Under the pieces are notes generated by a model. The model searched no databases. It was given only the letters and a program-made list of their open reading frames with translations, and was not told the DNA's origin. From positions 650,501-714,500 of the forward strand of contig NZ_JARUBJ010000002.1 of NCBI RefSeq assembly GCF_029626145.1: a DNA stretch of 64,000 bases, in the 5' to 3' direction. The position numbers and the translations under genes were made by a program. Position 1 is the first letter of the stretch. Each line of letters starts with the position of its first letter. Positions 8,044 to 17,283 of the stretch are shown here, one piece after another. This DNA comes from Micromonospora sp. WMMD961 (GTDB taxonomy: Bacteria; Actinomycetota; Actinomycetes; Mycobacteriales; Micromonosporaceae).

Positions 8044-10551
8044 ATGACCGACGTAGCAAAGCAGACCGAGACCGTCACCCTCACCATCGACGGCGTCGAG
8101 GTCACCGCCCCCAAGGGGACGCTGCTGATCCGGGTCGCCGAGCAGATGGGCACCGAGATCCCCCGGTTCTGCGACCACCCGCTGCTGGCCCCGGCCGGCG
8201 CGTGCCGGCAGTGCCTGGTCGAGGTGGAGGGGCAGCGCAAGCCGGTGGCCTCCTGCACCCAGACCGTCGCCGACGGCATGGTCGTGCGTACCCAGATCAC
8301 CTCCCCGGTGGCCAAGAAGGCGCAGGAGGGGGTGATGGAGCTGCTGCTGCTCAACCACCCGCTGGACTGCCCGATGTGCGACAAGGGCGGCGAGTGCCCG
8401 CTGCAGAACCAGGCGATGTCCACCGGCCGCACCGACTCGCGCTTCCACGAGCACAAGCGGGAGTACGAGAAGCCGATGGCGATCAGCAGCCAGGTGCTGC
8501 TGGACCGCGAGCGGTGCGTGCTCTGCCAGCGGTGCACCCGGTTCTCCGAGGAGATCGCCGGCGACAAGTTCATCGACCTGATGGGCCGGTCGTCCGCCGA
8601 GGAGATCAACATCTACCGGGACGACGCGTACGGCGAGCAGGGCGACGACGGTGACGTGCCGTTCAACTCCTACTTCTCCGGCAACACCGTGCAGATCTGC
8701 CCGGTGGGCGCGCTGACCGGTGCCCAGTACCGCTTCCGAGCCCGACCGTTCGACCTGGTGTCCAGCCCGAGCGTGTGCGAGCACTGCTCGGCCGGCTGCG
8801 GGCAGCGCACCGACTGGCGGCGCGGCAAGGTGCTGCGCCGGCTGGCCGGCGACGAGCCGGAGGTCAACGAGGAGTGGAACTGCGACAAGGGCCGCTGGGG
8901 CTTCCAGTACACCCGGGCCACCGACCGGCTGACCACTCCGCTGGTCCGCGACGAGCACACCGGTGAGCTGCGCGAGGCGTCCTGGAGCGAGGCGCTCACC
9001 GTGGCCGCCGAGGGGCTGCACACGGCTCGGGAGAGCGGACAGGGCACCGGGGTGCTGACCGGCGGTCGGCTGACCGTCGAGGACGCCTACGCGTACGCGA
9101 AGTTCGCCCGAGTCGCGCTGAACACCAACGACATCGACTTCCGGGCCCGACCGGTCTCCCGCGAGGAGGCCGACTTCCTGGCCAGTTCGGTCGCCGGGGT
9201 CACCGACGTCACCTACACCGACGTGGAGAACGCGCCGGCGGTGGTGCTGGTCGGCCTGGAGCCGGAGGAGGAGTGCCCGATCCTCTTCCTGCGGCTGCGC
9301 AAGGCGTACCTGAAGAAGACCCTGACGGTGTACGCGCTGGCGCCGTTCGCCACCCGCGGCCTGGAGAAGCTCGGTGCCAAGCTGGCCCGGGTCGTGCCGG
9401 GCGAGGAGGCCAGCGTGCTCGCCGAGCACGCCACGGTCGCCGAGGCGCTGAGCGCGCCGGGCGCGATCCTGATCGTCGGTGAGCGACTGGCCAGTGTGCC
9501 GGGTGGGCTGTCCGCCGCCGCGGACGTGGCTCGGCGTACCGGAGCGAAGCTGGTGTGGGTGCCCCGCCGTGCGGGTGACCGGGGCGCGGTCGACGCGGGC
9601 TGCCTGCCCAACCTGCTTCCCGGCGGACGACTGGTGACCGAGCCGGCCGCCCGGGCCGAGCTGGGCGAGGCGTGGGACATCCCGGCCGGGGTGATCCCGA
9701 GCCAGGCCGGCCGGGACACCGACGGCATCCTCGCCGCCGCCGCCAACGGGCAGCTCGGTGCGCTGGTCGTCGGGGGTGTCGACCCGGCCGACCTGGCCGA
9801 CCCCCGGCTGGCCGAGTCCGCGCTGGACACGGTGCCGTTCCTGGTCAGCCTGGAGCTGCGCGCCAGCGCGGTGACCCGGCGGGCGAACGTGGTGCTGCCG
9901 GTCGCCCCGGTGGTCGAGAAGTCCGGCAGCTTCCTGGACTGGGAGGGTCGGCTGCGTCCGTTCGAGGCGGTGCTGAACACCGCCGCGATGACCGACGGTC
10001 GGGTGCTCGACGCGCTGGCCGCGCTGCTCGACGTTCGGCTGGGTACCGCCGACGTGCCGAGCGTTCGCCGTGAGCTGGGCTCGCTGCCGGCGACCCGGAT
10101 GTCCCGGCCGGCCGCACCGTCGGTGGCGCCGGGCCGGGTGCCGCACCCGGGCGCCGGTGAGGCCGTGCTGGCGACCTGGCACCAACTGGTCGACCTGGGC
10201 ACCCTGACCGACGGTGACGAGCACCTCGCCGGCACCGCCCGCCCGCCGGTCGTCCGGCTGGGCAAGGGCACCGCCGAGGCGCTCGGTGTGATCGACGGCG
10301 ACGCGGTCACGGTCGGCACCGACCGGGGTGCGCTGACCCTGCCGGCCGAGCTCACCGAGATGCCGGACGGCGTGGTCTGGTTGCCGACCAACTCACCCGG
10401 TTCGACAGTGCGACGCAGCCTCGGGGCGACGTCCGGCGCGGTCGTCCGGATCTCCGTTCCCGCACCGAGCGCGGCCGTTCCGGCCGGGCGCGTGGCGGCC
10501 GACGAGACCGGTCTCCCGGGTCCGCTCCTCAACACCGGGGGTAACCAGTGA
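8044..10551 (+). CDS. nuoG: NADH-quinone oxidoreductase subunit G
   Basis: An 835-residue iron-sulfur subunit of the peripheral arm. An N-terminal ferredoxin-like [2Fe-2S] domain (FCDHPLLAPAGACRQC, then SC) is followed by the CPMCDKGGECPLQ segment, two [4Fe-4S] sites (CVLCQRCTRF and CPVGAL) and CEHCSAGCGQ for cluster N7. A molybdopterin-oxidoreductase-like domain fills the rest (from ~residue 280), as in all NuoG, without a bound cofactor. The ATG at 8044 uses a Shine-Dalgarno that lies inside the preceding repeat. Length is usual for actinobacteria. Confidence 0.95.
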   Translation: MTDVAKQTETVTLTIDGVEVTAPKGTLLIRVAEQMGTEIPRFCDHPLLAPAGACRQCLVEVEGQRKPVASCTQTVADGMVVRTQITSPVAKKAQEGVMELLLLNHPLDCPMCDKGGECPLQNQAMSTGRTDSRFHEHKREYEKPMAISSQVLLDRERCVLCQRCTRFSEEIAGDKFIDLMGRSSAEEINIYRDDAYGEQGDDGDVPFNSYFSGNTVQICPVGALTGAQYRFRARPFDLVSSPSVCEHCSAGCGQRTDWRRGKVLRRLAGDEPEVNEEWNCDKGRWGFQYTRATDRLTTPLVRDEHTGELREASWSEALTVAAEGLHTARESGQGTGVLTGGRLTVEDAYAYAKFARVALNTNDIDFRARPVSREEADFLASSVAGVTDVTYTDVENAPAVVLVGLEPEEECPILFLRLRKAYLKKTLTVYALAPFATRGLEKLGAKLARVVPGEEASVLAEHATVAEALSAPGAILIVGERLASVPGGLSAAADVARRTGAKLVWVPRRAGDRGAVDAGCLPNLLPGGRLVTEPAARAELGEAWDIPAGVIPSQAGRDTDGILAAAANGQLGALVVGGVDPADLADPRLAESALDTVPFLVSLELRASAVTRRANVVLPVAPVVEKSGSFLDWEGRLRPFEAVLNTAAMTDGRVLDALAALLDVRLGTADVPSVRRELGSLPATRMSRPAAPSVAPGRVPHPGAGEAVLATWHQLVDLGTLTDGDEHLAGTARPPVVRLGKGTAEALGVIDGDAVTVGTDRGALTLPAELTEMPDGVVWLPTNSPGSTVRRSLGATSGAVVRISVPAPSAAVPAGRVAADETGLPGPLLNTGGNQ

Positions 10552-10662
10552 GCGCGAGGAGTGAACGAGCGCACGCGAGGGAGGCCCTCCGCGAGCGCGA
10601 GGAGCGAGCGAAGCGAGCCCCGCAGTCGCGAGCAGTCAGGCTCGCAGTCGCGAACGAAAGGT
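10552..10662. repeat. Dispersed repeat, copy C (expanded), between nuoG and nuoH
   Basis: A longer, internally duplicated copy of the element at 2168 and 7992. GCGCGAGGAG occurs twice (10552 and about 10593) and the GCAGTCGCGA block twice (about 10622 and 10645). GAGGG and CCCTC, separated by only three bases near 10580-10592, form an internal inverted repeat. The end GAACGAAAGG runs straight into the likely Shine-Dalgarno of nuoH. Confidence 0.7.
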
Positions 10663-10669
10663 GGGCACT

Positions 10670-12019
10670 GTGAGTCCCCTCCTCGCCCAGGACCCGACGC
10701 TGGCCGACTTCGGCCGGGATCCGTGGTGGCTGGTCCTCGGCAAGATCGTCTTTGCGTTCGCGTTCGGCCTGCTGGCCACCCTGCTCGGTGTCTGGTTCGA
10801 GCGGCGCGTCGTGGGCTACATGCAGGTGCGGCCGGGCCCCAACCAGGTCGGCCCGTTCGGCCTGCTGCAGACGCTCGCCGACGGTCTGAAGATGGCCTTC
10901 AAGGAGGACATCCTCCCGAAGGCAGCCGACAAGGTCGTCTACTTCTTCGCCCCGACCATCTCGGTGATCTGCGCGGTCACCGCCCTGTCGGTGATCCCGT
11001 TCGGGCCGATGGTGAGCATCCTCGGCCACCACACGCCGTTGCAGGTCACCGACGTGCCGGTGGCGGTGCTGCTGCTGCTCGCCTGCTCGTCGATGGGCGT
11101 CTACGGCATCGTGTTGGGCGGTTGGGCCTCCGGCTCGACGTACCCGCTGCTCGGCGGTCTGCGGTCGAGCGCCCAAATGATCTCCTACGAGGTCGCCATG
11201 GGGCTCTCCATCGTGGCGGTCTTCATGACCGCCGGCACGATGAGCACCAGCGGGATCGTCGCCGCCCAGGGCGACGCCACGCGGCTGACCATCTTCGGCA
11301 CCGAGATCCCCGCGCCGGGCTGGTACGCGATCCTCCTGCTGCCCAGCTTCATCATCTTCTTCATCGCCACCGTGGGTGAGACCAACCGGGCGCCGTTCGA
11401 CCTCCCCGAGGCCGAGTCCGAGCTGGTCGCCGGCTTCATGACGGAATACAGCTCGCTGAAGTTCGCGCTCTTCATGCTCAGCGAGTACGTCGCGATGGTG
11501 ACCATGTCCGCGGTCACCACCACGCTGTTCCTCGGAGGTTGGCGGGCACCCTGGCCGATCACCCTCTGGGAGGGCGCCAACTCCGGTTGGTGGCCGATGC
11601 TCTGGTTCTTCGGCAAGGTGATCGCGCTGGTCTTCGTGTTCGTGTGGCTGCGCGGCACGCTGCCCCGGCTGCGCTACGACCAGTTCATGCGCCTCGGGTG
11701 GAAGGTGCTGCTGCCGATCAACCTGGTCTGGATCCTGGTCCTGTCGGGCCTGCGCTCCATCGAGGACTGGGACACGCGCGGCAAGGTCATCGCCGTCAGC
11801 ATCCCGGCCGGCATCCTGCTGATCGCCACGCTCTTCTGGCCAAGCCGCAAGCCGCAGCCGAAACCGACGACCCAGGAACAGGTCGACAACCGGCCGTACG
11901 GGAGTTTCCCGCTGCCGCCGATGGATCTACAGGTACCACCGAGCCCGCGTATCACGCGCGTGGTCGCCGAGCGGGAGCCGGCCAACATCGTCGCCGGCTC
12001 GGACTCCAGGGAGGTGTGA
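10670..12019 (+). CDS. nuoH: NADH-quinone oxidoreductase subunit H
   Basis: A 449-residue membrane subunit with about eight helices that forms the quinone access channel at the junction of the two arms. Signatures are ERRVVGYMQVRPGPN (loop 1) and the ETNRAPFDLPEAESELVAGF loop. The C-terminal ~55 residues are hydrophilic. The GTG at 10670 is preferred because AAAGGTGGG lies at good spacing; an in-frame GTG at 10661 would add three residues. Confidence 0.95.
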   Translation: MSPLLAQDPTLADFGRDPWWLVLGKIVFAFAFGLLATLLGVWFERRVVGYMQVRPGPNQVGPFGLLQTLADGLKMAFKEDILPKAADKVVYFFAPTISVICAVTALSVIPFGPMVSILGHHTPLQVTDVPVAVLLLLACSSMGVYGIVLGGWASGSTYPLLGGLRSSAQMISYEVAMGLSIVAVFMTAGTMSTSGIVAAQGDATRLTIFGTEIPAPGWYAILLLPSFIIFFIATVGETNRAPFDLPEAESELVAGFMTEYSSLKFALFMLSEYVAMVTMSAVTTTLFLGGWRAPWPITLWEGANSGWWPMLWFFGKVIALVFVFVWLRGTLPRLRYDQFMRLGWKVLLPINLVWILVLSGLRSIEDWDTRGKVIAVSIPAGILLIATLFWPSRKPQPKPTTQEQVDNRPYGSFPLPPMDLQVPPSPRITRVVAEREPANIVAGSDSREV

Positions 12020-12020
12020 C

Positions 12021-12662
12021 GTGGGCGCGATCACCGGAACGTTCAAGGGATTCGGTGTCACCTTCTCGCACATGTTCAGGAAGGTCGTCACCACCGACTA
12101 CCCGTTCAAGCCGCCGGTGTCGGCGCCGCGCTACCACGGGCGGCACATCCTCAACCGGCACCCGGACGGCCTGGAGAAGTGCATCGGCTGCGAGCTGTGC
12201 GCCTGGGCCTGCCCGGCGGACGCCATCTACGTCGAGGGCGGCGACAACACCGACGAGCAGCGCTTCTCGCCGGGTGAGCGGTACGCCAGCATCTACCAGA
12301 TCAACTACGCCCGCTGCATCTTCTGTGGGCTGTGCATCGAGGCCTGCCCGACCAGGTCGCTCACCATGAGCAACGAGTACGAGCTGGCCCGGGACAACCG
12401 GCAGGACCTGATCTTCACCAAGGAGCAGTTGCTCGCTCCGTTGCTCGAGGGCATGGAGCAGCCACCGCACCCGATGCGGCTGGGTGACAGCGAGAAGGAC
12501 TACTACGTCGGCGCGCTGGACAACCCGGGCACCTCCGCCGGTGCCGAGACGTCCCCGATGGGCCCCGGCCGCTACCAGGTCGAGGAGCACCCCGGCGTGA
12601 CGTTCCCGGGCGCCGAGCAGGCCGCCCAGCGCGCGGCGGCCGGCAAGGGAGAGAAGGCATGA
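12021..12662 (+). CDS. nuoI: NADH-quinone oxidoreductase subunit I (2x[4Fe-4S])
   Basis: A 213-residue ferredoxin-type subunit binding clusters N6a and N6b. The two CX2CX2CX3CP motifs are CIGCELCAWACP (residues ~54-65) and CIFCGLCIEACP (~99-110). The C-terminal ~60 residues are charged and extend beyond the E. coli protein, as usual in actinobacteria. The GTG at 12021 is one base after the nuoH stop. Its TGA overlaps the nuoJ ATG. Confidence 0.96.
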   Translation: MGAITGTFKGFGVTFSHMFRKVVTTDYPFKPPVSAPRYHGRHILNRHPDGLEKCIGCELCAWACPADAIYVEGGDNTDEQRFSPGERYASIYQINYARCIFCGLCIEACPTRSLTMSNEYELARDNRQDLIFTKEQLLAPLLEGMEQPPHPMRLGDSEKDYYVGALDNPGTSAGAETSPMGPGRYQVEEHPGVTFPGAEQAAQRAAAGKGEKA

Positions 12663-13429
12663 CCACGTCTACGGTGCTCGCCGCGGCGGGTTCGGTCTCC
12701 GGCGGCGAGGCGGTCACCTTCTGGATCCTCGCCCCGCTCGCGCTTCTCGGCGGGATCGGCATGGTGGCCGCGCGCAACGCCGTGCACTCGGCGCTGTGGC
12801 TGGTGCTGACCATGCTCTGCCTGGGCGTGTTCTACGTGCTCCAGGCCGGGCCGTTCATCGGCATGGTGCAGATCATCGTCTACACCGGCGCGATCATGAT
12901 GTTGTTCCTGTTCGTGCTGATGCTGGTCGGTCGGGACTCCACCGACTCGCTGATCGAGACGCTGCGCGGCCAGCGGGTCGCCGCGATCGTGCTCGGCGTG
13001 GGCTTCGCCGGCCTGGTCGGCACCGGCGTCTACCAGGCGCTGGACCGGACCACGGCGGTCGGCCTGGAGCAGGTCAACGCCGAGGGCAACGTGCAGGGCA
13101 TCGCCCGGCTGCTGTTCACCAAGTACGTGTTCGCGTTCGAGCTGACCTCGGCGCTGCTGATCACCGCGGCGGTCGGCGCCATGGTGCTGGCCCACGTCGA
13201 GCGGCGTAAGCAGGACAAGGTCGACCAGGTGTCGACAATGCGCTCGCGCTTCGCCCCGGGCAACTACCCCGGTCCGAAGCCCGGCCCCGGTGTCTTCGCG
13301 ACCTCCTCCTCGGTGGCCACCCCGGCCCGGCTGCCGGACGGCCGCCTGACCGACCGCAGCACCCCGGCGATCCTTCCGCAGCGCGAGCTGACCGCCGAGG
13401 AGACCTCCCTGAAGGGGACGGACAAGTAA
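12659..13429 (+). CDS. nuoJ: NADH-quinone oxidoreductase subunit J
   Basis: A 256-residue membrane subunit with five predicted helices in its first ~180 residues and the conserved helix VQIIVYTGAIMMLFLFVLM (the third helix, with its pi-bulge region). The last ~75 residues are a hydrophilic Pro/Gly-rich tail. The ATG at 12659 overlaps the nuoI stop, and the stop overlaps the first base of nuoK. Confidence 0.95.
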   Translation: MTTSTVLAAAGSVSGGEAVTFWILAPLALLGGIGMVAARNAVHSALWLVLTMLCLGVFYVLQAGPFIGMVQIIVYTGAIMMLFLFVLMLVGRDSTDSLIETLRGQRVAAIVLGVGFAGLVGTGVYQALDRTTAVGLEQVNAEGNVQGIARLLFTKYVFAFELTSALLITAAVGAMVLAHVERRKQDKVDQVSTMRSRFAPGNYPGPKPGPGVFATSSSVATPARLPDGRLTDRSTPAILPQRELTAEETSLKGTDK

Positions 13430-13746
13430 TGGATTCGTTCTTCTCGGTCGAGCCGAACTACTACCTCGTCCTCGCCGCGGTGCTGTTCACCATCGGCGCC
13501 GCCGGGGTGCTGATCCGGCGCAACGCGATCGTGCTGTTCATGTGCGTGGAGCTGATGCTCAACGCGGCCAACCTGACGCTGGTCACCTTCAGCCGGATCA
13601 ACGGTGACCTCAACGGCCAGATCATGGCGTTCTTCGTGATGGTGGTGGCGGCGGCCGAGGTCGTGGTCGGGCTCGCGATCATCATGGCCATCTTCCGGAC
13701 GCGACGCTCGGCGAGCGTCGACGACGCCAACCTGCTGAAGTACTGA
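13429..13746 (+). CDS. nuoK: NADH-quinone oxidoreductase subunit K
   Basis: A 105-residue protein with three helices, homologous to MrpC-type antiporter subunits. The conserved ELMLNAANL on helix 2 carries the glutamate of the membrane proton path, and a second glutamate lies in AAAEVVVGLA on helix 3. The ATG at 13429 overlaps the nuoJ TAA by one base. Confidence 0.96.
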   Translation: MDSFFSVEPNYYLVLAAVLFTIGAAGVLIRRNAIVLFMCVELMLNAANLTLVTFSRINGDLNGQIMAFFVMVVAAAEVVVGLAIIMAIFRTRRSASVDDANLLKY

Positions 13747-13757
13747 GGGGTCCACCG

Positions 13758-15686
13758 GTGGAAGAGACTGTGGAATACGCCCAGGCCACGGGGCTGCTCG
13801 GGGGCGTCTGGCTGCTGGTGGCGATCCCGCTGCTGAGCGCGGCCGTCCTGCTGCTGCTCGGCCGGCGGGCCGACCGCTGGGGGCACTGGTTGGGTGTGGC
13901 GGCCATCGGTGCCGCGTTCGTGCTCGGCCTGTCCTTCTTCTTCCAGCTGCGTGGCCTGGAGAACAAGTCGGTCGAGCTGAGCCTCTGGGACTTCATCGCG
14001 GTCGGTGACCTGCGCGTCGACTTCGGCCTGCTGTTCGACCCGCTGGCTGCGGTCTTCGTGCTGCTGATCACCGGGGTGGGCTTCCTGATCCACCTGTACG
14101 CGGTGGAGTACATGGCGCACGACGCGGGTCGTCGCCGGTTCTTCGCGTACTTCAACCTGTTCGTCGCGGCGATGCTGCTGCTGGTGCTCGGCAACAACTA
14201 CGTGATGCTGTACTTCGGCTGGGAGGGCGTCGGTCTGGCGTCGTACCTGCTGATCTCCTTCTGGACCGAGCGGCCGAGCGCGGCCACCGCCGGTAAGAAG
14301 GCGTTCCTGATGAACCGGGTCGGCGACGCCGGCCTGGCCATCGGCATCTTCATCATGTTCGCCACAGTGGGCACCACCCAGTACGACGAGGTGTTCAACG
14401 GTGTCGGCTCGCTGACCGGCGCGACGGTGCTGGTCCTCGGTCTGTTGCTGCTGCTCGGCGCGGCCGGCAAGTCCGGCCAGTTCCCGCTGCAGGCCTGGTT
14501 GCCGGACGCCATGGAGGGTCCGACCCCGGTGTCGGCGCTCATCCACGCGGCCACCATGGTCACCGCGGGCGTCTACCTGATCGCCCGGTCCAACCCGATC
14601 TTCTCCGCGAACTCGACGCTGCAGGTCGTGGTGGTCAGTGTCGGCGCGCTCACCCTGCTGATCGGCTGCGTCATCGGTGCGGCCAAGGACGACATCAAGC
14701 GGGTGCTCGCCTGGTCGACGGTGAGCCAGATCGGTTACATGTTCGTCGGCGTCGGACTGGGCGGTGGCGCGTACGCGCTGGCGATCATCCACCTGCTGGC
14801 GCACGGCTTCTTCAAGGCCAACATGTTCCTGGGTGCCGGCTCGGTGATGCACGGCATGAAGGACCAGGTCGACATCCGTCGCTTCGGTGGCCTCTCGAAG
14901 CACATGAAGATCACCTGGCTGACCTTCATGATGGGCTGGCTGGCCATCATCGGCCTCCCGCCGCTCTCCGGCTACTTCTCCAAGGAACCGATCATCGCGA
15001 GCGCCTTCGAGCGGGAGGACTGGACCGCCTGGCTCTTCGGCGGTGCGGCGCTGCTCGGCGCCGGGCTGACCGCGTTCTACATGACGCGACTGTTCGTGCT
15101 CACGTTCCACGGCCCGAAGCGGTGGACCGAGGACATCGAGCACCCGCACGAGTCGCCGAAGCTGATGACCATCCCGCTGATCCTGCTGGCTGCCGGTTCG
15201 GTGGTGGCCGGTGGGCTGATGGCCTGGAACGACGGCGTCGCCTCCTGGCTGTCGCCGGTGCTCGGCGAGGAAGCCGCCGGTGAGGCCCACGGCGTGCTCT
15301 CCCACACGGTGATCACGATCCTGTCGCTGCTGGTCACCGTGCTCGGCGCCGGCCTGGCCTGGTTCCTGTTCCGGGCCGGTACGGCCACCGCGCCGCAGCC
15401 GGCCGGTGTGCTGGTCACCGCCGCCCGACGCAACCTCTACACCGATGCGTTCAACGAGGCGGTCTTCGAGAAGCCGGGCATCTTCCTCACCCGGGCGCTG
15501 GTGTACCTCGACAACCGGGGCGTCGACGGGCTGGTCAACGGGCTCGCCGCCGCCGTCGGGGGTGGCTCGGCTCGGCTCCGGCGGATGCAGACCGGCTTCG
15601 TCCGCTCGTACGCCACCTCGATCCTGGCCGGTGCGCTGCTGGTGATGGCGGCGTTCCTGGCGGTGCAGGCGGGGTGGTTGGCGTGA
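13758..15686 (+). CDS. nuoL: NADH-quinone oxidoreductase subunit L
   Basis: A 642-residue antiporter-like proton-pumping subunit with about 16 helices and the long lateral helix at the C-terminus. Conserved features are the GWEGVGLASYLLI glutamate region, PTPVSALIHAATMVTAGVYL around the broken helix 7, and the DDIKRVLAWSTVSQIG lysine region. The GTG at 13758 is 11 bases after nuoK. A 64-base gap containing GACGGAGG separates it from nuoM. Confidence 0.95.
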   Translation: MEETVEYAQATGLLGGVWLLVAIPLLSAAVLLLLGRRADRWGHWLGVAAIGAAFVLGLSFFFQLRGLENKSVELSLWDFIAVGDLRVDFGLLFDPLAAVFVLLITGVGFLIHLYAVEYMAHDAGRRRFFAYFNLFVAAMLLLVLGNNYVMLYFGWEGVGLASYLLISFWTERPSAATAGKKAFLMNRVGDAGLAIGIFIMFATVGTTQYDEVFNGVGSLTGATVLVLGLLLLLGAAGKSGQFPLQAWLPDAMEGPTPVSALIHAATMVTAGVYLIARSNPIFSANSTLQVVVVSVGALTLLIGCVIGAAKDDIKRVLAWSTVSQIGYMFVGVGLGGGAYALAIIHLLAHGFFKANMFLGAGSVMHGMKDQVDIRRFGGLSKHMKITWLTFMMGWLAIIGLPPLSGYFSKEPIIASAFEREDWTAWLFGGAALLGAGLTAFYMTRLFVLTFHGPKRWTEDIEHPHESPKLMTIPLILLAAGSVVAGGLMAWNDGVASWLSPVLGEEAAGEAHGVLSHTVITILSLLVTVLGAGLAWFLFRAGTATAPQPAGVLVTAARRNLYTDAFNEAVFEKPGIFLTRALVYLDNRGVDGLVNGLAAAVGGGSARLRRMQTGFVRSYATSILAGALLVMAAFLAVQAGWLA

Positions 15687-15750
15687 TCGACCTCTTTCCG
15701 GCCGCCCCCGCCGGCGGACCACGCAGTGACGACGGAGGTAAGGCCGCATA

Positions 15751-17283
15751 ATGTCCAACTTCCCGTTCCTCTCGGTGCTCACCGTGGCGCCACTGGTGGG
15801 CGCCCTGGTGGTGGCCTTCCTGCCGCGCCACCGGCCGGAGCTGGCCAAGCAGGTGGCGTTCGCCTGGTCGCTGCTCGTGCTGGTGCTCTCGGTGGTGATG
15901 TGGGTCAGCTTCAAGACCGGCGGTGACCGGTTCCAGTTCCGCGAGTCGTACTCGTGGATCCCGAACTGGGGAGTCAGCTTCACCTTCGCCGCCGACGGCA
16001 TCGCGCTGGTGATGCTGATGCTGATCGCGGTACTGGTGCCGCTGGTGATCCTGGCGTCCTGGCACGACGCCGAGTCGTCGAAGCGGTCGGTGCCGGTCTA
16101 CTTCGCGCTGCTGCTGGTCCTCGAGTGCACGATGATCGGCGTCTTCGCGGCCGCCGACGTCTTCCTGTTCTACGTGTTCTTCGAGGTCATGCTGGTCCCG
16201 ATGTACTTCCTCATCGGCAGCTACGGCGGCCACCAGCGGCAGTACGCGGCGGTGAAGTTCTTCCTCTACTCGCTCGTCGGCGGTCTGTTCATGCTGGCCG
16301 CGGTGATCGGCCTCTGGGTGGTCGGCGGGAAGACCTTCGACTGGCAGGCGCTGTCGCAGGTCGACATCAGCACCGGCACCGAGCGGTGGCTGTTCCTCGG
16401 CTTCTTCCTCGCCTTCGCCATCAAGGCGCCGTTCTTCCCGTTCCACACCTGGCTGCCGGACGCCGGTGGTGCGGCCCCGGCGGGCGCGGCGGCGCTGCTC
16501 GTCGGCGTGCTGGACAAGGTCGGCACGTTCGGCATCCTGCGTTACTGCCTGCCGCTGTTCCCCGAGGCGTCGAAGTGGTTCGCACCGTGGGCGCTGGCCC
16601 TGGGCGTGATCGGCATCGTCTACGCCGCGCTGCTGGCGGTCGGTCAGAACGACCTCAAGCGACTGGTGTCGTACACCTCGATCGCGCACTTCGGTTTCAT
16701 CGGGGTGGGCATCTTCGCCTTCACCACCCAGGCCGGCACCGGCGCGGTGCTCTACATGCTCAACCACGGGCTGGCCACCGGCCTGCTCTTCCTCGTGGTG
16801 GGCATGCTGATCTCCCGGCGTGGCTCGGCGCTCATCAGTGACTTCGGTGGTGCCGGAAAGCTGGTCCCGGTGCTCGCCGGGGTGCTCTTCTTCGCCGGTC
16901 TCGCCTCGCTCGCGCTACCGGGTACGGCACCGTTCATCTCCGAGTTCCTGGTGCTGATCGGCACCTTCACGGTGAACAAGCCGGTCGCGATCATCGCCAC
17001 GCTCGGCATCATCCTGGCCGCCGCGTACGTGCTGTGGATGGTGCAGCGCACCACCCAGGGCACCCTCAACCCGGCCTTGACCGAGGTCGACGGGATGCGG
17101 CGGGATCTCAACCTGCGCGAGAAGGTCGTGGTCGCCCCGCTGATCGCTCTGATCGTGCTGCTCGGCTTCTTCCCCAAGCCGGTCACTGACGTGATCAACC
17201 CGGCCGTCCAGGCGACCATGGACGACATCGGCAGAACCGACCCGGCCCCGTCGGTGGGCACTGTCCAGGAGGCGGCAAAGTGA
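15751..17283 (+). CDS. nuoM: NADH-quinone oxidoreductase subunit M
   Basis: A 510-residue antiporter-like proton-pumping subunit of about 14 helices. Conserved elements are FFEVMLVPMYFLIG (essential glutamate in helix 5), GAAPAGAAALLVGVLDKVGT (lysine in helix 7) and NDLKRLVSYTSIAHFGF (helix 8). The ATG at 15751 follows GACGGAGGTAAGG. Its TGA overlaps the GTG of nuoN. Confidence 0.96.
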   Translation: MSNFPFLSVLTVAPLVGALVVAFLPRHRPELAKQVAFAWSLLVLVLSVVMWVSFKTGGDRFQFRESYSWIPNWGVSFTFAADGIALVMLMLIAVLVPLVILASWHDAESSKRSVPVYFALLLVLECTMIGVFAAADVFLFYVFFEVMLVPMYFLIGSYGGHQRQYAAVKFFLYSLVGGLFMLAAVIGLWVVGGKTFDWQALSQVDISTGTERWLFLGFFLAFAIKAPFFPFHTWLPDAGGAAPAGAAALLVGVLDKVGTFGILRYCLPLFPEASKWFAPWALALGVIGIVYAALLAVGQNDLKRLVSYTSIAHFGFIGVGIFAFTTQAGTGAVLYMLNHGLATGLLFLVVGMLISRRGSALISDFGGAGKLVPVLAGVLFFAGLASLALPGTAPFISEFLVLIGTFTVNKPVAIIATLGIILAAAYVLWMVQRTTQGTLNPALTEVDGMRRDLNLREKVVVAPLIALIVLLGFFPKPVTDVINPAVQATMDDIGRTDPAPSVGTVQEAAK

